A stretch of 64,000 nt of DNA from Beta vulgaris subsp. vulgaris (lineage: Eukaryota; Streptophyta; Magnoliopsida; Caryophyllales; Amaranthaceae): NCBI RefSeq assembly GCF_026745355.1, contig NC_079206.1:16424621-16488620 (forward strand), in the 5' to 3' direction. Of the stretch, positions 13,101-25,585 are shown in pieces. Numbering within the stretch: the stretch's first letter is position 1; each line of letters starts with the position of its first letter. The position numbers and the translations under genes are program-made. The notes beneath the pieces were generated by a model. That model was not told the origin of the DNA, searched no databases, and was given only the letters and a program-made list of their open reading frames with translations.

Positions 13101-13848
13101 AAAGCATCTGCTGATTAAATCAAAGAAAGTCACTCTAGCATCCTTGTATAACCACCAAGCCTTAAACTTAAAAACGGTGCAAACTCTTGGAACAGTGTAT
13201 ATTAATTCTCCTGAAGATAAGGAAGCATTGACGAATTTCCAAAATGTTCGTGAAATGAAATGCATCTTTACTGAAATCAAGATCGGTTCCGAGTATTGCT
13301 TCCATGCATTGGATTTTCTTAATCACCTTGAGATACTGCATCTTTCTTTCTTTAAAAGTTGGGAAGCACGTAATCATAAAGTAGCTACCTTGAGCTTCCC
13401 ACCATCTCTGAAACAGTTGACACTCTCCGAGTTCTGTCTACCATGGGAACAGTTGTCTGTGCTTGCGAAATCAATGCCTAAGCTTGAGGTTCTCAAATTA
13501 GTTAATAATGCTTTCGAGGGGGAAGAATGTGATATGGATACGGACGAAGTAAAATTTTCTGAACTCAAATTCTTCAAGTTGAAAGGCATCAATATTCATA
13601 ACTGGAACATTTCTTGTTCTGCTGACGCCTTCCCGAAGCTCGAGTGCCTAGTGATAAAATACTGCGATAAGCTGAGGAAAATCCCTTCAAGTTTTGTTGA
13701 TAATGAGAAGCTCCGTTTGATTCTTTTAGAAGGGTGTAAAAGTTCAGTAGAAAAGTCAGCCAACCAAATCAAGGAGGAACAGCAAGACTATGGAAATAAA
13801 AATTTCGAGGTCGTCACCCGCCCTTCAGATGGACGATGGTTCAGATGA
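10118..13848 (+). CDS. CC-NB-ARC-LRR disease resistance protein, late-blight-R1 type
   Basis: Two exons, 10118-12489 and 12723-13848, give 1165 residues with no internal stop. The donor is CAG|GTGAGT; the acceptor is TTCTGCAG at 12722; the split codon joins in frame. The long N-terminal part (1-470) is the helical R1-type domain. NB-ARC follows: P-loop GMPGLGKTT 474-482, kinase-2 VLDDIW 553-558, GSRIIFTSR, GLPL 640-643, an RNBS-D-like block with CMMYCAGFPE, and an MHD-like motif reading LHD 772-774. Exon 2 encodes leucine-rich repeats ending in FPKLECLVIKYCDKL. NLRs sense pathogen effectors inside the cell and trigger defence by nucleotide-dependent switching. LHD instead of MHD is usual in this subfamily. 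The start is the ATG that opens the R1 domain; MGEF, 8 codons on, is an alternative. A truncated second copy lies at 28031-33935. Confidence 0.9.
12490..12722 (+). other. Intron of the NLR gene
   Basis: 233 bp, phase 2, donor GTGAGT, acceptor TGCAG. The same intron is present in the truncated NLR copy (33149-33437), where about 50 bp more are found just before the acceptor region. This shows that the copies arose by DNA duplication and not through mRNA. Confidence 0.85.
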
Positions 13849-14140
13849 TTTATGTTTTTGTTTTTTATTCCTTTTGTTCATGCATAATACATCAAACATC
13901 AAGTGTTCCTTATAAATATATTATGAAACTCATATGTGATAATTTCAGCTGTAGAATTCATATGATTGTTATCAAGTGTCCTTACCAAATTCAGGCTTCA
14001 GCAATGATAATAAACCTGTTAATTTCTCCCTCCATCAGACAAAATGATGTAGCATTTGATCTCAAGTATGAATTTTTATACTGATTATACACATGAAAGA
14101 AGTATACAATTTTAATCATTATCATTGTTATTATGATTAT
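13849..14140. other. NLR 3' flank
   Basis: AT-rich, holds the expected 3' untranslated region. A polyadenylation site cannot be fixed. It ends at the presumed insertion site of the Tat element (ATTAT at 14136-14140). Confidence 0.4.
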
Positions 14141-14458
14141 TGTTGCGGTTACAAAACGGTGGCAGACTTAAAAGTTGTCCGTTAGTAATGAGGGCTATCC
14201 GAGAGTGGTGATCTGCACAAGAACAAACGTGAGCTACCCTCGGGGTGGTTGTGAGGAAACCCCCTCCGACGTGTGTGCTGTAATGAATATGTCAGAGTGA
14301 AGATTCCATCTCTTTTGTCCTCTTCGGTGGCCGCGACGGCAGTTCCGGTTTCATATTGAGGAACATCAGTTTCCTTCGCATTAGTTCGCAACCCGGACAT
14401 TTGTTGCCGGTCATAATCAAATGTCCGCCAGGAGACTTAATTGGGTAGTACCCATACA
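14141..14458 (-). repeat. Putative 3' LTR of the Tat element
   Basis: The segment begins TG and ends CA on the plus strand, and a polypurine tract lies just inside it. There is no second LTR to compare, so the outer border at 14141 (TGTTGCGG) is a proposal. Confidence 0.45.
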
Positions 14459-14474
14459 ACTACCCCCCGCATCA
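14459..14474 (-). promoter_or_regulatory. Polypurine tract of the Tat element
   Basis: On the minus strand GATGCGGGGGGTAGT directly precedes the proposed LTR start TGTATGGG. This is the plus-strand priming site expected for reverse transcription. Confidence 0.55.
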
Positions 14475-15114
14475 TGGACGGTCGTGACCGTCATCGATGT
14501 TTCTTTTGATGACGTGAACGAATTTTACATGCCTTTTTTTATCAGGTCCCTGATGCTGCCACGTGTTGGCATGGGGTGAGTTGTGATTTTTAAAAAGTGT
14601 AATCATTACTGCTTCTGGAATCCCGCTCGTTTTTTTCCCTTTTTATTAGGGTGTACTGTGCAGGTGACACTTGGCATCAACCCATGGTAGCAGTTGTTTC
14701 AGTTTGGTATTTGAAAGCGAAATTTTCTTTTCTTTATTTTTCATTCAACTTCTTCGTCTTTCTTCTACCTTTTTTCTCTGGTTTTGAGAACTTCAAAGTG
14801 TTGCTTTGCGACTAAAAAGCGTTTTTCTTCCTCAAATTTCCTCGAAAAAGGCCATTTTCTTGCATTTCCTTCCTCTCTTTCGAAGAATTTACACAAATTT
14901 CGGTTCTTTTTTTCTGGGTTTTACTCGAGGGTGCTTGGTTTCACTTCAACATTTTCTCCGACGAGTTCTTGCTTCACCTGTTGCATTTCAGGGAGCTTTC
15001 TTGGTACTTTGGGGAGTTCGCTTCATCTTTTCCGACCATTTATCCGGCGAAATTTCTTTCAGGTACCCATTTTGAAACTTTTTGGTTTTTCACTACTTTT
15101 TCTTCCTTAAAACT

Positions 15115-16198
15115 ATGTCGGACCACTCAGATAGTCAGAAAACTTTGAGTAGCAAATTTATGTTCGAAAGTAAACCTCCTTCTCCTTCCCTTGATGGCAG
15201 ACAAAGTTTGTCTGTTTCTAGCCCTAGGGATGGGTGCACTCGTCTCATAGCTGACCTGCCCCTCACGACCGACATGGCAAAAGAACTTAGGTCCAAATTC
15301 CTTAATGACCACTATACTCATGAGTAAGAAAACTTGATTAGTCAAAATCTGTTCGCTAGGATGAGTCAGAATAATCAGATGCTTAGGGTGTTAAGACACC
15401 AAATTTTAGCCCGTAGGGTCGTCAAGAATCCTCCACCTGATGTCGTTCCCGGTCTTTATGTCCAACCTTTGAGGGAACATGCTTGGTTAGACAGTTTAGC
15501 CGATGCCGGGGTGGTAGCGGACGCTAGCTTTCACGACCGACTTGCCTGTGACTCCGACCCTTCTCATCCTCCTATTGTTGATTTAGGTTCAGACAACGAT
15601 TCTATTGCTTGCAAGGATGATAATGGTACTGTCCCTTCTATTTCCGGTCGCGAGCCAACCGTTCGTCATACCGAGATCGCCATTAGCGAGAGCTCTAACA
15701 TGGCTCCTTGTTCTCGTCCCGAACCTATTCCTGACCGGGACGACGTTCTTCACTCCGGGATATGGCTTCCTTCGGGTTACTACAGTGGTCCCAAGAACAC
15801 TGTTATCTGTAAGTCCTTCACTCCGGGCATCTGCCTTACAGCTGGATTATTGCAAGGTGGCTGAGGAGTTATACGCCATCCCATCTGATTACAAACTGGT
15901 GATTCCGACCGAGGGATCAAAAGTAACTGATTGTCCGGCAGGACACATAGCTGTTCATGCTCATCATTTTCAGTTTGGGCTGCGCTTCCCACTGGACCTT
16001 GTTCTGGTAAAATTTTTGAAGGCCTTCAACATCTACTTGGGTCAACTGACTCCTCTAGCCGTGAGGAATTTGATCGCATATCTTTGGGTTTTTCAGTACC
16101 TGGGTTTTCCTTTGACCCTTAACCTCTTCCGTCGGCTTCATTGGCTGCGAAGGAATGGTTCTGCCGAGAAAGGCTGGTGGTCGGCGATGACTATTGTA
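15115..16198 (+). pseudogene. Antisense extra ORF of the Tat element (Transposase_28-like)
   Basis: ATG at 15115 opens a frame (MSDHSDSQ). It has one in-frame stop at about 15325, continues in the same frame to about 15864, and shifts by +1 to resume as a conserved block at about 15850-16170. The block QFGLRFPLDLVLVKFLKAF, then LTPLAVRNLIAYL, is typical of the plant domain called 'putative gypsy type transposon' (Transposase_28). Its biochemical role is unknown. Position and opposite orientation relative to pol match the additional ORFs of Tat-lineage elements. The reading frame runs into the MITE at 16199. Confidence 0.65.
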
Positions 16199-16467
16199 CC
16201 AGTATCTATTGCTGCGGTTTTTCTAAAAAACCGCAACAATATGCCTATTTTTTATTATTAAATACAACATATTGCTGTGGTTTTCTCCTGAAACCGCAGC
16301 AATATGCTTTATAATTTTGATATAAAATAAATATATTAATGCGGCTTTACACAAAAACTGCAGCAATATATTAATTACCTATTGCTGCCCCCTTAATTGT
16401 TGCGCGGTCAAAACTGCCGCAATAGGCCACTTAATGACCGCAGCAATAAGCATTTATTCTACTAGTG
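16199..16467. mobile_element. CACTA-type MITE in the Tat element
   Basis: Non-coding, with several copies of the arm ATTGCTGCGGTTTT and its inverse AAACCGCAGCAAT. The right end reads CACTAGTAG on the minus strand (16459-16467). The left end is eroded. CCAGTA occurs at 16199-16204 and again directly after the right end at 16468-16473. The insertion separates the end of integrase from the antisense ORF. Confidence 0.55.
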
Positions 16468-17250
16468 CCAGTACCATTTCAGCCCATCTGCCTTTGAGCT
16501 CGTCTAGCTTTTTCTTAAGGGCGTTCAAGATTTGTTTGTTAACGGCCTCGGCTTGTCCGTTGCTCTGAGGATGGCATACCGCTGAGTATGCGAACTTGAC
16601 CTTGAAGTCTGTAAGGAAAGATTGCATTGGTCGACAATCGAACTATACGCCATAGCCAAAAACGATGGCCATAGGGATGCCAAATCTAGTCATGATGTTT
16701 TGCCAGATGAATTTTCTTATTTGATTTGCTTTTATCTTTGATGTCGGCTCGACCACTACCCATTTCCTGAAATAATCAATTCCATTGATAAGGAAACACC
16801 TTCCTCCAGTCGCAGTTGTTAACGGTCCCAGAATATCCATTCCCCATTGGGCGAACGATATCGGACATAAAGTGGGTTGCAAATCATTTGCCAGTCTGTT
16901 CGTCCCTGGAGCAAACTTCTGACATTTGTCACATCTTTTCACATAGCTCTGGCGTCTGCCAGCATACTTGGCCAGTAAAAACCAGCTCTCAATGCTTTCA
17001 ACGCTAGAGCCTTCCCTCCTATGTGATTGCCACATACCCCTTCATGTATTTCTTCCATTATTCTCGCGGCCTCCATGGCTGTTGCACACTTTAGCAAAGG
17101 TAGGCTGAACGACTTCTTGTACAGTTTGTTTTGGTATATTACATACCAGTTTGCTTGCCGTTTTAGTTTTTTAGCGGACATCTGATCTGCCGAGAGCATT
17201 CCCGTCAACTTGTACTCAACTAGTTCGGTGAACCATTCTCCTTGTTGATT
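16468..17250 (-). pseudogene. Tat-lineage integrase
   Basis: The HHCC zinc finger is seen as HEGVCGNH, then CDKCQKF. The core opens with GMDILGPL (first catalytic Asp at about 16840). The second Asp region reads FGYGV, so the usual Asp is lost, and a stop follows at about 16643. HPQSNGQAEAVNK then continues to 16468. The C-terminal part has been removed at the MITE junction. Family role: insertion of the cDNA into the host chromosome. With the Asp lost and the frame broken it is inactive. Confidence 0.75.
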
Positions 17251-17320
17251 TATTCTATTCACAACACCTGTTCTCTCGGCGATGCTCTTCTCTTTCAAGA
17301 TGTCGACTACCACCGTTATT

Positions 17321-17752
17321 TCAATGTTGGAATGAATCAGAGCTGGCGAGTCTTGACAATGCATCTGTTTTCGTATTCTCGGCGCTGGGGATGGCTTGGA
17401 CTTCAAAGTGCTCCAGCTCAGCGATTACTTCTTTGGCTTTTTGGACATACTTTTGCATGTTTACTTCCCTGATCTCAAATTCTCCTCTAAGCTGACCACT
17501 TACCAATTGCGAGTCCATCTTCATAGATACATTTTTTGCACCTGCTGCTATGCACATTTTCAGTCCGGTAATAGCTGGTTCATATTCTGATTCATTATTC
17601 GCTGCCCGGAATGCAAACTTGATCGCATACTTGTATACGTTCCCTTCCGGGCTAGTCATCACGATCCCAGCAGCTGCCCCACTTGTTGCTGAAGATCCAT
17701 CAACTTCGAGCAACCATGCTTCTTTCTCATCCGCTTCTTCTTCTTCATACAC
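17321..17752 (-). pseudogene. Second (additional) RNase H domain of the Tat element
   Basis: 143 residues with WLLEVDGSSATSGAAAGIV, NNESEYEP, MKMDSQLV and NTKTDALSRLAS. The Asp-Glu-Asp-Asp set of an RNase H fold is present. A second RNase H downstream of the usual one is characteristic of Tat elements. The domain is intact by itself but cut off by frameshifts from its neighbours, so it is part of a dead polyprotein. Confidence 0.75.
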
Positions 17753-17870
17753 TTCTGTAATGAAATCCGCTAATAATGCTTTGCTTTGATGGTGTTTCGT
17801 AGTTTGTATTAAATATCATATTTGACAACTCGACGACCCATTTTAGTAAACGGCCTAAAGTATCCATTCT

Positions 17871-18863
17871 CTATAGAGCCTTCTCTAGTGGTTGATTAGT
17901 CAATACTTGAATTGGATGACAATCAGAATGGGGCCTTAGTTTCCTGGCCGCTATGATGACCGCCAGTGCCATTTTTTTTATCAGCTGATAGCGGCTTTCT
18001 GGGACGTTAAGGATATGGCTAACAAAATATATGGGATACTGCTTCTTCTCTTTCTCCACCAACAACACAGTCATGACTGTCCTAGGAGAAGCGAAGATAT
18101 ACAATTGCTGCGTATCTCCCATTTTCGGCCTTGATATCGTTGGTAAACTCTTTAAGTGCTCTTTGACGGTCGAGAAGCCTGCGCTCTGCTCTGAGATGAA
18201 TCTTGTCAAAGCGGCCATTCTTCCTATCAATCTCATAATATCGTTGACGCCCTTTGGCTCAAGCAGATACATGATTGCCTGAACCTTGTTTGGGTTTGCG
18301 TCAATGCCTCGCTTGCTTACCATGAATCCCAAGAATTTCCCTGCTCTTACTCCAAAGACACATTTCTTTCTGTTGAGCTTCATCTTGTCTTTTCTTAACG
18401 TATTGAAATTTTCTTCGAAGTCGACTAGGTGTTCGTGGTCAGTTTTGCTTTCTACTATGGAGTCGTCCATATTGACCTTTATATTCCTCCCCTCCTTGTC
18501 CACGAACACCTTGTCGACCAGTTTATGATATCTTGCACCCACATTCCTCAAGCCGAAAGGCATTGCCTTATAATTGTATACCCCATTGTCCGTGATAAAA
18601 GTTGTTTTCTTTCGATCCCCCTTCAGCAAACTAATGTTGTGATATCCTTAGAATGCGTTCATAAAACTCAGCAACGCATGACCGCTGGTGGAGTCCACCA
18701 GTTGATTTATTCTAGGTAAAGGGTAACAATCCTTCAGGCATGCTCTGTTCAGATTTATAAAGTCAACACAGATTCGCCATTGGTCGTGGGCCTTTTTAAC
18801 CATCACCACATTTGCCATCCATTCTGGATAGTCACATGGCTCAATGAAATCAGCCGCTAGCAT
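17871..18863 (-). pseudogene. Tat-lineage reverse transcriptase and first RNase H
   Basis: The trace starts in FIEPCDYPEWMANVVMVKK and WRICVDFINLNRA, breaks near 18640, and resumes with TTFITDNGVYNYKAMPFGL. The catalytic YVDD is replaced by NMDD (about 18465). RNase H follows with YPIYFVSHIL and RKLRPHSDCHPIQVLTNQPL. The polymerase motif change and the frameshift argue that it was already non-functional. Directly upstream the gag zinc finger ends at about 18950, leaving no room for the aspartic protease. Confidence 0.8.
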
Positions 18864-18948
18864 CCTCCAGCATAAGGATGGACAGGGCCGACATTGCTGG
18901 CGGCTTCTTCCACGGCAAACTCTCGTTGAAATTCGCTTGATGTCTGAA

Positions 18949-19918
18949 CTATTTCAGACTCGCTTTGACCCCCGACATACTTCCTCCGTGGATGGGACCG
19001 CCACTAATGACGTGAATCTCCCCTATTCGTGATTGCACGTTCTGGTTTGTCGGCTTCTTCAGGTCCCCATCCTTTATCTGGGTCTTATACTGAGTGAAGT
19101 AACCTCTTCTGATAAGGTCCTCAAGATTATCCTTCAAATGCCTACATTCTTCTGTAAAGTGACCGTGATCACCATGAAAGTCACACCTCTTAGTCTTGTA
19201 CCAGTTTTTATGGAACATTTGTTGGGACGCTGCGATTTGTCATTATCTTTATTCAGGGTATAAATCTGTGCCCTGGAAGTTGTCAGCTGGGTATATTCAT
19301 CGAATCTTTCTTTCATTTCCCCTTTATCACGGTCTCCATCCCTCTTGACCACATTGGATTCTTGTTTCCTCTCATCCCTACCACGATCTCCTTCACGGCC
19401 TCAGTCTTTTCCTTGCCTATCTTCCTTATTCTTCTTCTCCGGCTCACGATTTCTCACGGCCTTATCAAATTCTTCTCCCCCTATGAAGCCGTTGGCCTTA
19501 CTCAGAACTGGTCCAAGAGACGTAAAATTCTTTCGGCCGAGATCACTTCGGAAAGGTGACCCTTCTTTCAGTCCCGTCATCAGAGCTAACACAGCCACAT
19601 CTTTGCTTCAATCTTGGAATAGAGACCGCTTCGACATTGACGTGGCCGATAAACTCTCGCAAGCTTTCATTCTCGCCTTGCTTAACTAACAGTAATTCTC
19701 CAGTTGTGTGCTTATGGCGCCTATTACTCATAAAGTGTTTACTGAAAGTGGATCACAACTGAGAAAAGCTAGAAATGCTACCTGGTTTCAAAGTTTTGAA
19801 CCATGTTTGAGCTATCCCAGTTAGAGTGGATGGGAAGACATCACACCAGATGGCATCCACCTGCATGTATAAGAACCTATGACCTTCATAGGTCGACACA
19901 TGATCACCAGGATCAAAT
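18949..19918 (-). pseudogene. Tat-lineage gag, main part
   Basis: From the right: FDPGDHVSTYEGHRF, then FPSTLTGIAQTWFKTLKPGS, then NESLREFIGHVNVEA, ALMTGLKEGSPF, and the zinc finger CDFHGDHGHFTEEC at about 19180-19140. This order matches the Retrotrans_gag region plus the unusual zinc finger of Tat gag. Frames change at about 19600 and 19400. The first residues are on the other side of the CACTA element (27605-28030). Gag would form the particle that packages element RNA. Confidence 0.75.
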
Positions 19919-19921
19919 GTA

Positions 19922-20230
19922 CACTACAACAAAATGTCAAATCAATGACGACCTGGCAACGAGGGCCAAAAAAGCAAATGTTATTGTTGATAACAGCGAC
20001 GGTGTCAAGCCGTCACAACCAACGACGACTTTTAAACAAAACACCGACGGCTGGAACGAACGCTGATTTCAACGATGGCCTAAAGCCGTCGGTGCCTTCA
20101 TCATTGTAAAAATAAGATTTATTTGGTTTTAGACGACGGTTTTAAACCGTCGCTGAGTTACAAAAACGGTCGGGGATTTGGGCGTCGGCTTCAAACCGTC
20201 CCTGTTGTTAAAATACGGTCGATGAAGTTT
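19922..20230. repeat. CACTA left subterminal repeat region
   Basis: Repeated CGACGGC, CCGTCGGTG and GCCGTCAC words in both orientations, with a 19 bp palindrome CGACGGTTTTAAACCGTCG near 20134. Such arrays are the binding region for CACTA transposition proteins. Confidence 0.75.
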
Positions 20231-21147
20231 ACCCCTTAATTCAAACAAGCAGTCTAATGCGATTGTTTTCTCAAAACACTCTCACTTAACTGTTACTCTT
20301 TGAGATACTTGGGTATTTTGCGAAACCGACCAAACATTCACCACCACCACCACTGAACTGCATTGAAGAAAATTTCGACCACCAAAGACCTGCGACATGC
20401 GACACAACCATCTGTCGGCGGTAATTTCTATCGCTTTATGTTTAATAATTTTTTTTTATTTTTTTCCCCCCTAAAAATTGAGTTTTTAATTTAGATACAA
20501 TTGGCCAACACCCACCATGTTACGCCGGCACCGCTAACGTCATTACTTCCTCCCCCGCCACGCTTCTTCCAGTCCAGGTAATTGCTTGTTTGACAATTGT
20601 TTTTTGTTGTTGTTGTTTTGTTCTTGTTGTTGTAATTGCTTCGATTTTCCGGCGAGTCTTGGCCGTTTTTGTGTAATGCTTGGAATTTCCAGCAAGTTTT
20701 TAATGATTTAGTTTATGTGCATGGATTTTTGTGCTCAAGTCATTAATTACGTGATTTGTGTTGTTTGAATGGTAATTATTTGTGTTGAAAATTGGAATCT
20801 ATATTTAGTTTAGGATTGAAGTGATTGTGCTAGCTGTGTGAATGTAAATTTTTTATCATAGTTGTGTGAATGTTGTTGAAGTTAATTAGCAAGGTTTATT
20901 ATTTGTGATTGCTCTTATTTGATCATGTTGCACATCGGTAGAGCCTTTATAAATGATTCCAATAACATATTAAGATTCATTAAAGATAATAAATGTTCTG
21001 TCCGGAAAAACAATAAATATTATGGGTAATGTTATAAATTTAATTTAAGTGTTTAAATGAATACGTTTGCATCACATGTGCCTAGAATTGTAGAATTGTA
21101 CTTATGTGGGTTGTTTATGACTATTGTGATGGAAATGGTTTAGAATT
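20231..21147. other. CACTA internal leader without gene
   Basis: AT-rich sequence between the left subterminal array and the first conserved transposase block. No domain seen; it may hold a promoter and non-coding exon. Confidence 0.4.
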
Positions 21148-23345
21148 ATGGAATTTGTCGCCATGAAACGGAAGGAGCGTTGGTGGATGTATGATAGATA
21201 TGACCATGGGTGTAACTTGAGGCCCGAGTTCTTGAGGGGGGTTGGTGAATTCATTGAATTTTGCAAAGTAAATCCTGAAAGCCCAGGTTTGGATGAAGTT
21301 AGATGCCCGTGTCCCAAATGCAAGAACAGACGTATGCATGACGCAGACATGGTTAAAGTGCATTTGTATAGGAAGGGATTTATACCTGGTTACTACGATT
21401 GGTATTCTCATGGTGAAGAGTTACCTCGATCCGCACATGAGCCATCTAATCCATACCGTGAAATGATTTTCGGTGCTCTTGGGAATAACCTAGAACCGTC
21501 CAATGTTGAAGACCCTAGTGAAATGGACGAGGAGCCTAATCCTCAAGCAAAGGTGTTCATTAACCTATTAAAGGCTTTTGAGGAACCGTTGTACGAAGGG
21601 AGCTCCATGTCCGTGTTAGAAATGGCATCTAGAATAGTATCTCTGAAGTGTGAGTACAATTTGCCACATAGGTGTGTTGATGCATTTGCTTCATAAGTGA
21701 AAGAAGCAAAATACCTAACAACAACAACATGAGTAACACATTTTACGATATGAAGAAGATCTGGGAGGGATTAGAGCTTGCCCATGAGAGGATTCATGCG
21801 TGCCCTAAAGGTTGTATGTTATTTTGGAGAAATGATGCACATTTGGACAGATGTAGAGTGTGCGATAACAACAGATACAAAAGGACGTCTAAGGGGTCTT
21901 TAGTTCCAATGAAAGTTCTGATTTATTTCCCAATCACACCGAGATTGCAAAGGTTGTATGCAACAAAAAATGTTGCTCAAGAAATGACATGCATGATAAA
22001 AATTCAAGAGCCGAAGACAAAATGGCTCACCCTAGCGACAGTGAAGCTTGGGAGCATCTGGATAGATCCTTTGACGAATTTGCATCTGACTCTAGGAATG
22101 TTCGGCTCGGTTTGTGTACTGATGGGTTTGGTCCACATTGAAAGTTTGGGGGTCAGTATTCATTTGGCCGGTCATCTTAACCCGTACAACTTGCCGCCAT
22201 CGATGTGCATGAAGAAACCCTTCATGTTCCTTTCCTTGCTCGTTCTTGGTCCTAAAAATCCAAAGGGAAACTTGGATGTGTACATGCAACCCTTAATCGA
22301 GGAATTGAAGCAATTATAGGATGTTGGAGCAACAACTTATGATATTTCTAGGTAACAAAATTTCAATATGTGTGCTGCCATTTTTTGGACAATAAGTGAT
22401 TTTCTTGCGTACAGTATGCTATCTGGCTGGGCTACAACTGGGAAAAAGGCATGTCCTTACTGTTTGGACAAATATAAAGCTTTTTGGCTCGACCATGGGG
22501 GTAAAGTTTCTTGGTTTGATTGTCACCGTCAATTCCTACCCCTAGATCATCGTTTTCGTAACAACAAAGTAGCTTTTTGCATAAATAAGGTTGAAAAAGG
22601 GTCTCCGCCACACATCATGTATGTCTGGGGAAGAGTTATGGTCATGTGTTAAAGACTTGCCAAAGGCTACAGATGGGCCAGAAGCACTTAATACTTTGAA
22701 AAGGTTGAAAAAAGGGTGGTTCAAACAAAGCTGTCTTTGGGAGCTCCCATATTGGAAAACTCTCCATCTTCGTAACAACCTTGACATCATGCACATTGAA
22801 AAAAACTATTTCGACCAACTAATTCACACAATTATGGATGTGAAAAAACAGACATCAGACATTGTTGCATCCAGAAAAGACATTGCTAAATTGTGTAAAA
22901 GGCCTCAACTTCATGTTACCAAGGATGCGAACGGTAAAGAAACTCCACGAAAACCGCCTTTCGCACTAGACATAGCCCAAAGGAAAGTATTATGCAACTG
23001 GGTGAGAGATTTAAAATTTCCCGATGGTTATGATTCCGACTTAACAAGATGTGTGGACATGCAGTCCGTTAAGCTGCACAGTATGAAAAGTCATGACTGT
23101 CATGTCTTCATGGAAAGATTATTACCGATAGCATTAAAGGAGTTACTCCCAGTTCATGTGTGGAAAGCTGTTACTGAGATCAACCTATTTTTTCGTGATT
23201 TGTGTTGCTTCACCATCACAGTAAGTGACATGGAAAGATTGGAAAAGAATATAGCCGAGATCCTTTGTAAACTTGAAAATATTTTCCCACCATCATTGTT
23301 CAATTTCATGGAATACTTATCGGTTCACCTTCCACGCGAAGTTAG
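21148..23345 (+). pseudogene. CACTA TNP2-type transposase (TnpD-like)
   Basis: First part 21148-21694: a Transpos_assoc domain with RWWMYDRYDHG, FLRGVGEFIEFC, CPCPKCKN and GYYDWYSHGEE. A stop and a frame change follow. Second part from 21729: TNP2 domain, MKKIWEGLELAHERIHACP then CMLFWRNDAHLDRC. The block around 22030-22110, where EAWEHLDRSFDEFASDSRN can be read, changes frame again. 22368-22640 holds FLAYSMLSGWATTGKKACPYC. From 22620 the C-terminal region includes LRNNLDIMHIEKN and ends in EYLSVHLPREVR at 23346, where the satellite array starts. Family role: cutting and joining at CACTA ends. At least three frame breaks and a missing C-terminus make it non-functional. Confidence 0.85.
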
Positions 23346-23956
23346 AACCAAATATAGGTCATTTAGCTCGTTTTAGGCCATATTTCTTGAAAATGCATGA
23401 ATATGAGTAGTTTTAAATTAGTTTGAGTTATAAATAACTCAAATATCCTATATATACTTAGTTTAATGTGTTAGATTGTATTTTTGATTGAAATTACAAA
23501 ATATAGCCAAGTAAGAACTAAATATAGGTCATTTAGCTCGTTTTAGGCTATATTGCTTTAAAATGCGTGAACATGAGTAGTTTTAAGTTACTTTGAGTTC
23601 TAAACAACTGAAACATCCTATATATAATTAGTTTAATGTGTTATATTGTATTTTTGATTGAAATTACAAAATATAGCCAAGTTAGAACCAAATATAGGTC
23701 ATTTAGCTCGTTTTAGGCCATATTGCTTTAAAATGCGTGAATATGAGTAGTTTTAAATTAGTTTGAGTCATAAACACCTCAAATATGATATATCTACTTA
23801 GTTTAATGTGTTACATTGTAGTTTTGATTAATAATACCAAATATAGGCAAGTTAGAACCAAATATAGGTCATTTAGCTCATTTTAGGCCATATTTCTTGA
23901 AAATGCATGAATATGGGTAGTTTTAAGTTAGTTGGAATTATAAACACCTCAAAAAT

Positions 23957-24091
23957 GTATATATCTATATATATATATATATATATACATATATATACAT
24001 ATATATGTATATATATATATAAATATATATGTATATATATACATATATATGTATATATATATATACATATATATGTATATATATATACATA

Positions 24092-24179
<88 letters not shown>

Positions 24180-24205
24180 GTATATATATATATACTTATA
24201 TAAAC
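23957..24205. repeat. (TA)n expansion in a satellite monomer
   Basis: About 240 bp of TA/TG/CA dinucleotides inserted at the TATATATAC site of one 170 bp monomer. Open frames reading Tyr-Ile on both strands are artefacts of it. Confidence 0.95.
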
Positions 24206-25584
24206 ACCTCAAATATGATATATATACTTAGTTTAATGTGTTAGATTGTAGTTTTGATTGAAAATACCAAATATAGGCAAGTTAGAACCAAATATAGGTC
24301 ATTTAGCTCGTTTTAGACCATATTTCTTGAAAATGCATGAATATGAGTAGTTGTAAGTTAGTTTGAGTTATAAACAACTCAAAAATCCTATATATAATTA
24401 GTTTAATGTGTTAGATTGTATTTTGATTGAAATTATCAAATATAGGCAAGTTAGAACCAAATATAGGTCATCTAGCTTGTTTTAGGCCATATTGCTTTAA
24501 AATACGTGAATATGAGTAGTTTTAAGTTAGTTTGAGTTATAAACAATTCAAACATCATATATATACTTAGTTTAATGTTTTATATTGTATTTTTGATTGA
24601 AAATACCAAATATAGGCAAGTTAGAACCCAATATAGGTCATTTAGCTCATTTTAGGCCATATTTCTTGAAATTGCATGAATATGAATAGTTTTAAGTTAG
24701 TTTGAGTCATAAACACCTCAAATATGATATATATACTTATTTTAATGTGTTAGGTTGTAGTTTTGATCGAAATTACCAAATATACGCAAGTTAGAACGAA
24801 ATATAAGTCATTTAACTCGTTTTAGGCTATATTTCTTGAAAATGCATGAAAATGAGTAGTTTTAAGTTAGTTTGAGTCATAAACACTTCAAATATGATAT
24901 ATATATATACACTTATTATAATGTGTTAGACTGTAGTTTTGATTGAAAATACCAAATATAGGAAAGTTAGAATCAAATATAGGTCATTTAGTTCGTTTTA
25001 GGCCATATTTCTTGAAAATGCATGAATATGAGTAGTTATAAGTTAGTTTGAGTTATAAACAACTCAAACATCCTATATATACTTATTTTAATATGTTAGA
25101 TTGCATTTTGATTGAAATTACCAAATATAGGCAAGTTAGAACCAAATATAGGTCATCTAGCTCGTTTTAGGCCATATTGCTTAGAAATGCGTGAATATGA
25201 GTAGTTTTCAGTTAGTTTGAGTTATAAACAATTCAAACATCCTATATATACTTAGTTTAATGTGTTATATTGTATTTTTGATTGAAATTACAAAATATAG
25301 CCAAGTTAGAACGAAATATGAGTAATTTAGCTCGTTTTAGGCCATATTTCTTGAAAATGCATGAATATGAGTAGTTTTAAGTTAGTTTGACTCACAAACG
25401 CCTCAAATATGATATATGTATATATACTGATTATAATGTGTTAGATTATAGTTTTGATTGAAAATACCAAATATAGGCAAGTTAGAACCATATATAGGTC
25501 TTTTAGCTCATTTTAGGCCATATTTCTTGAAAATGGATGAATATGAGTAGTTGTAAGTTAGTTTGAGTCATAAACACCTCAAAT

Positions 25585-25585
<1 letters not shown>

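Noticed and set aside
23907..24244. Open frames of 60-98 codons made of Tyr-Ile repeats
   Set aside because: Translations of the (TA)n tract on both strands, not genes.
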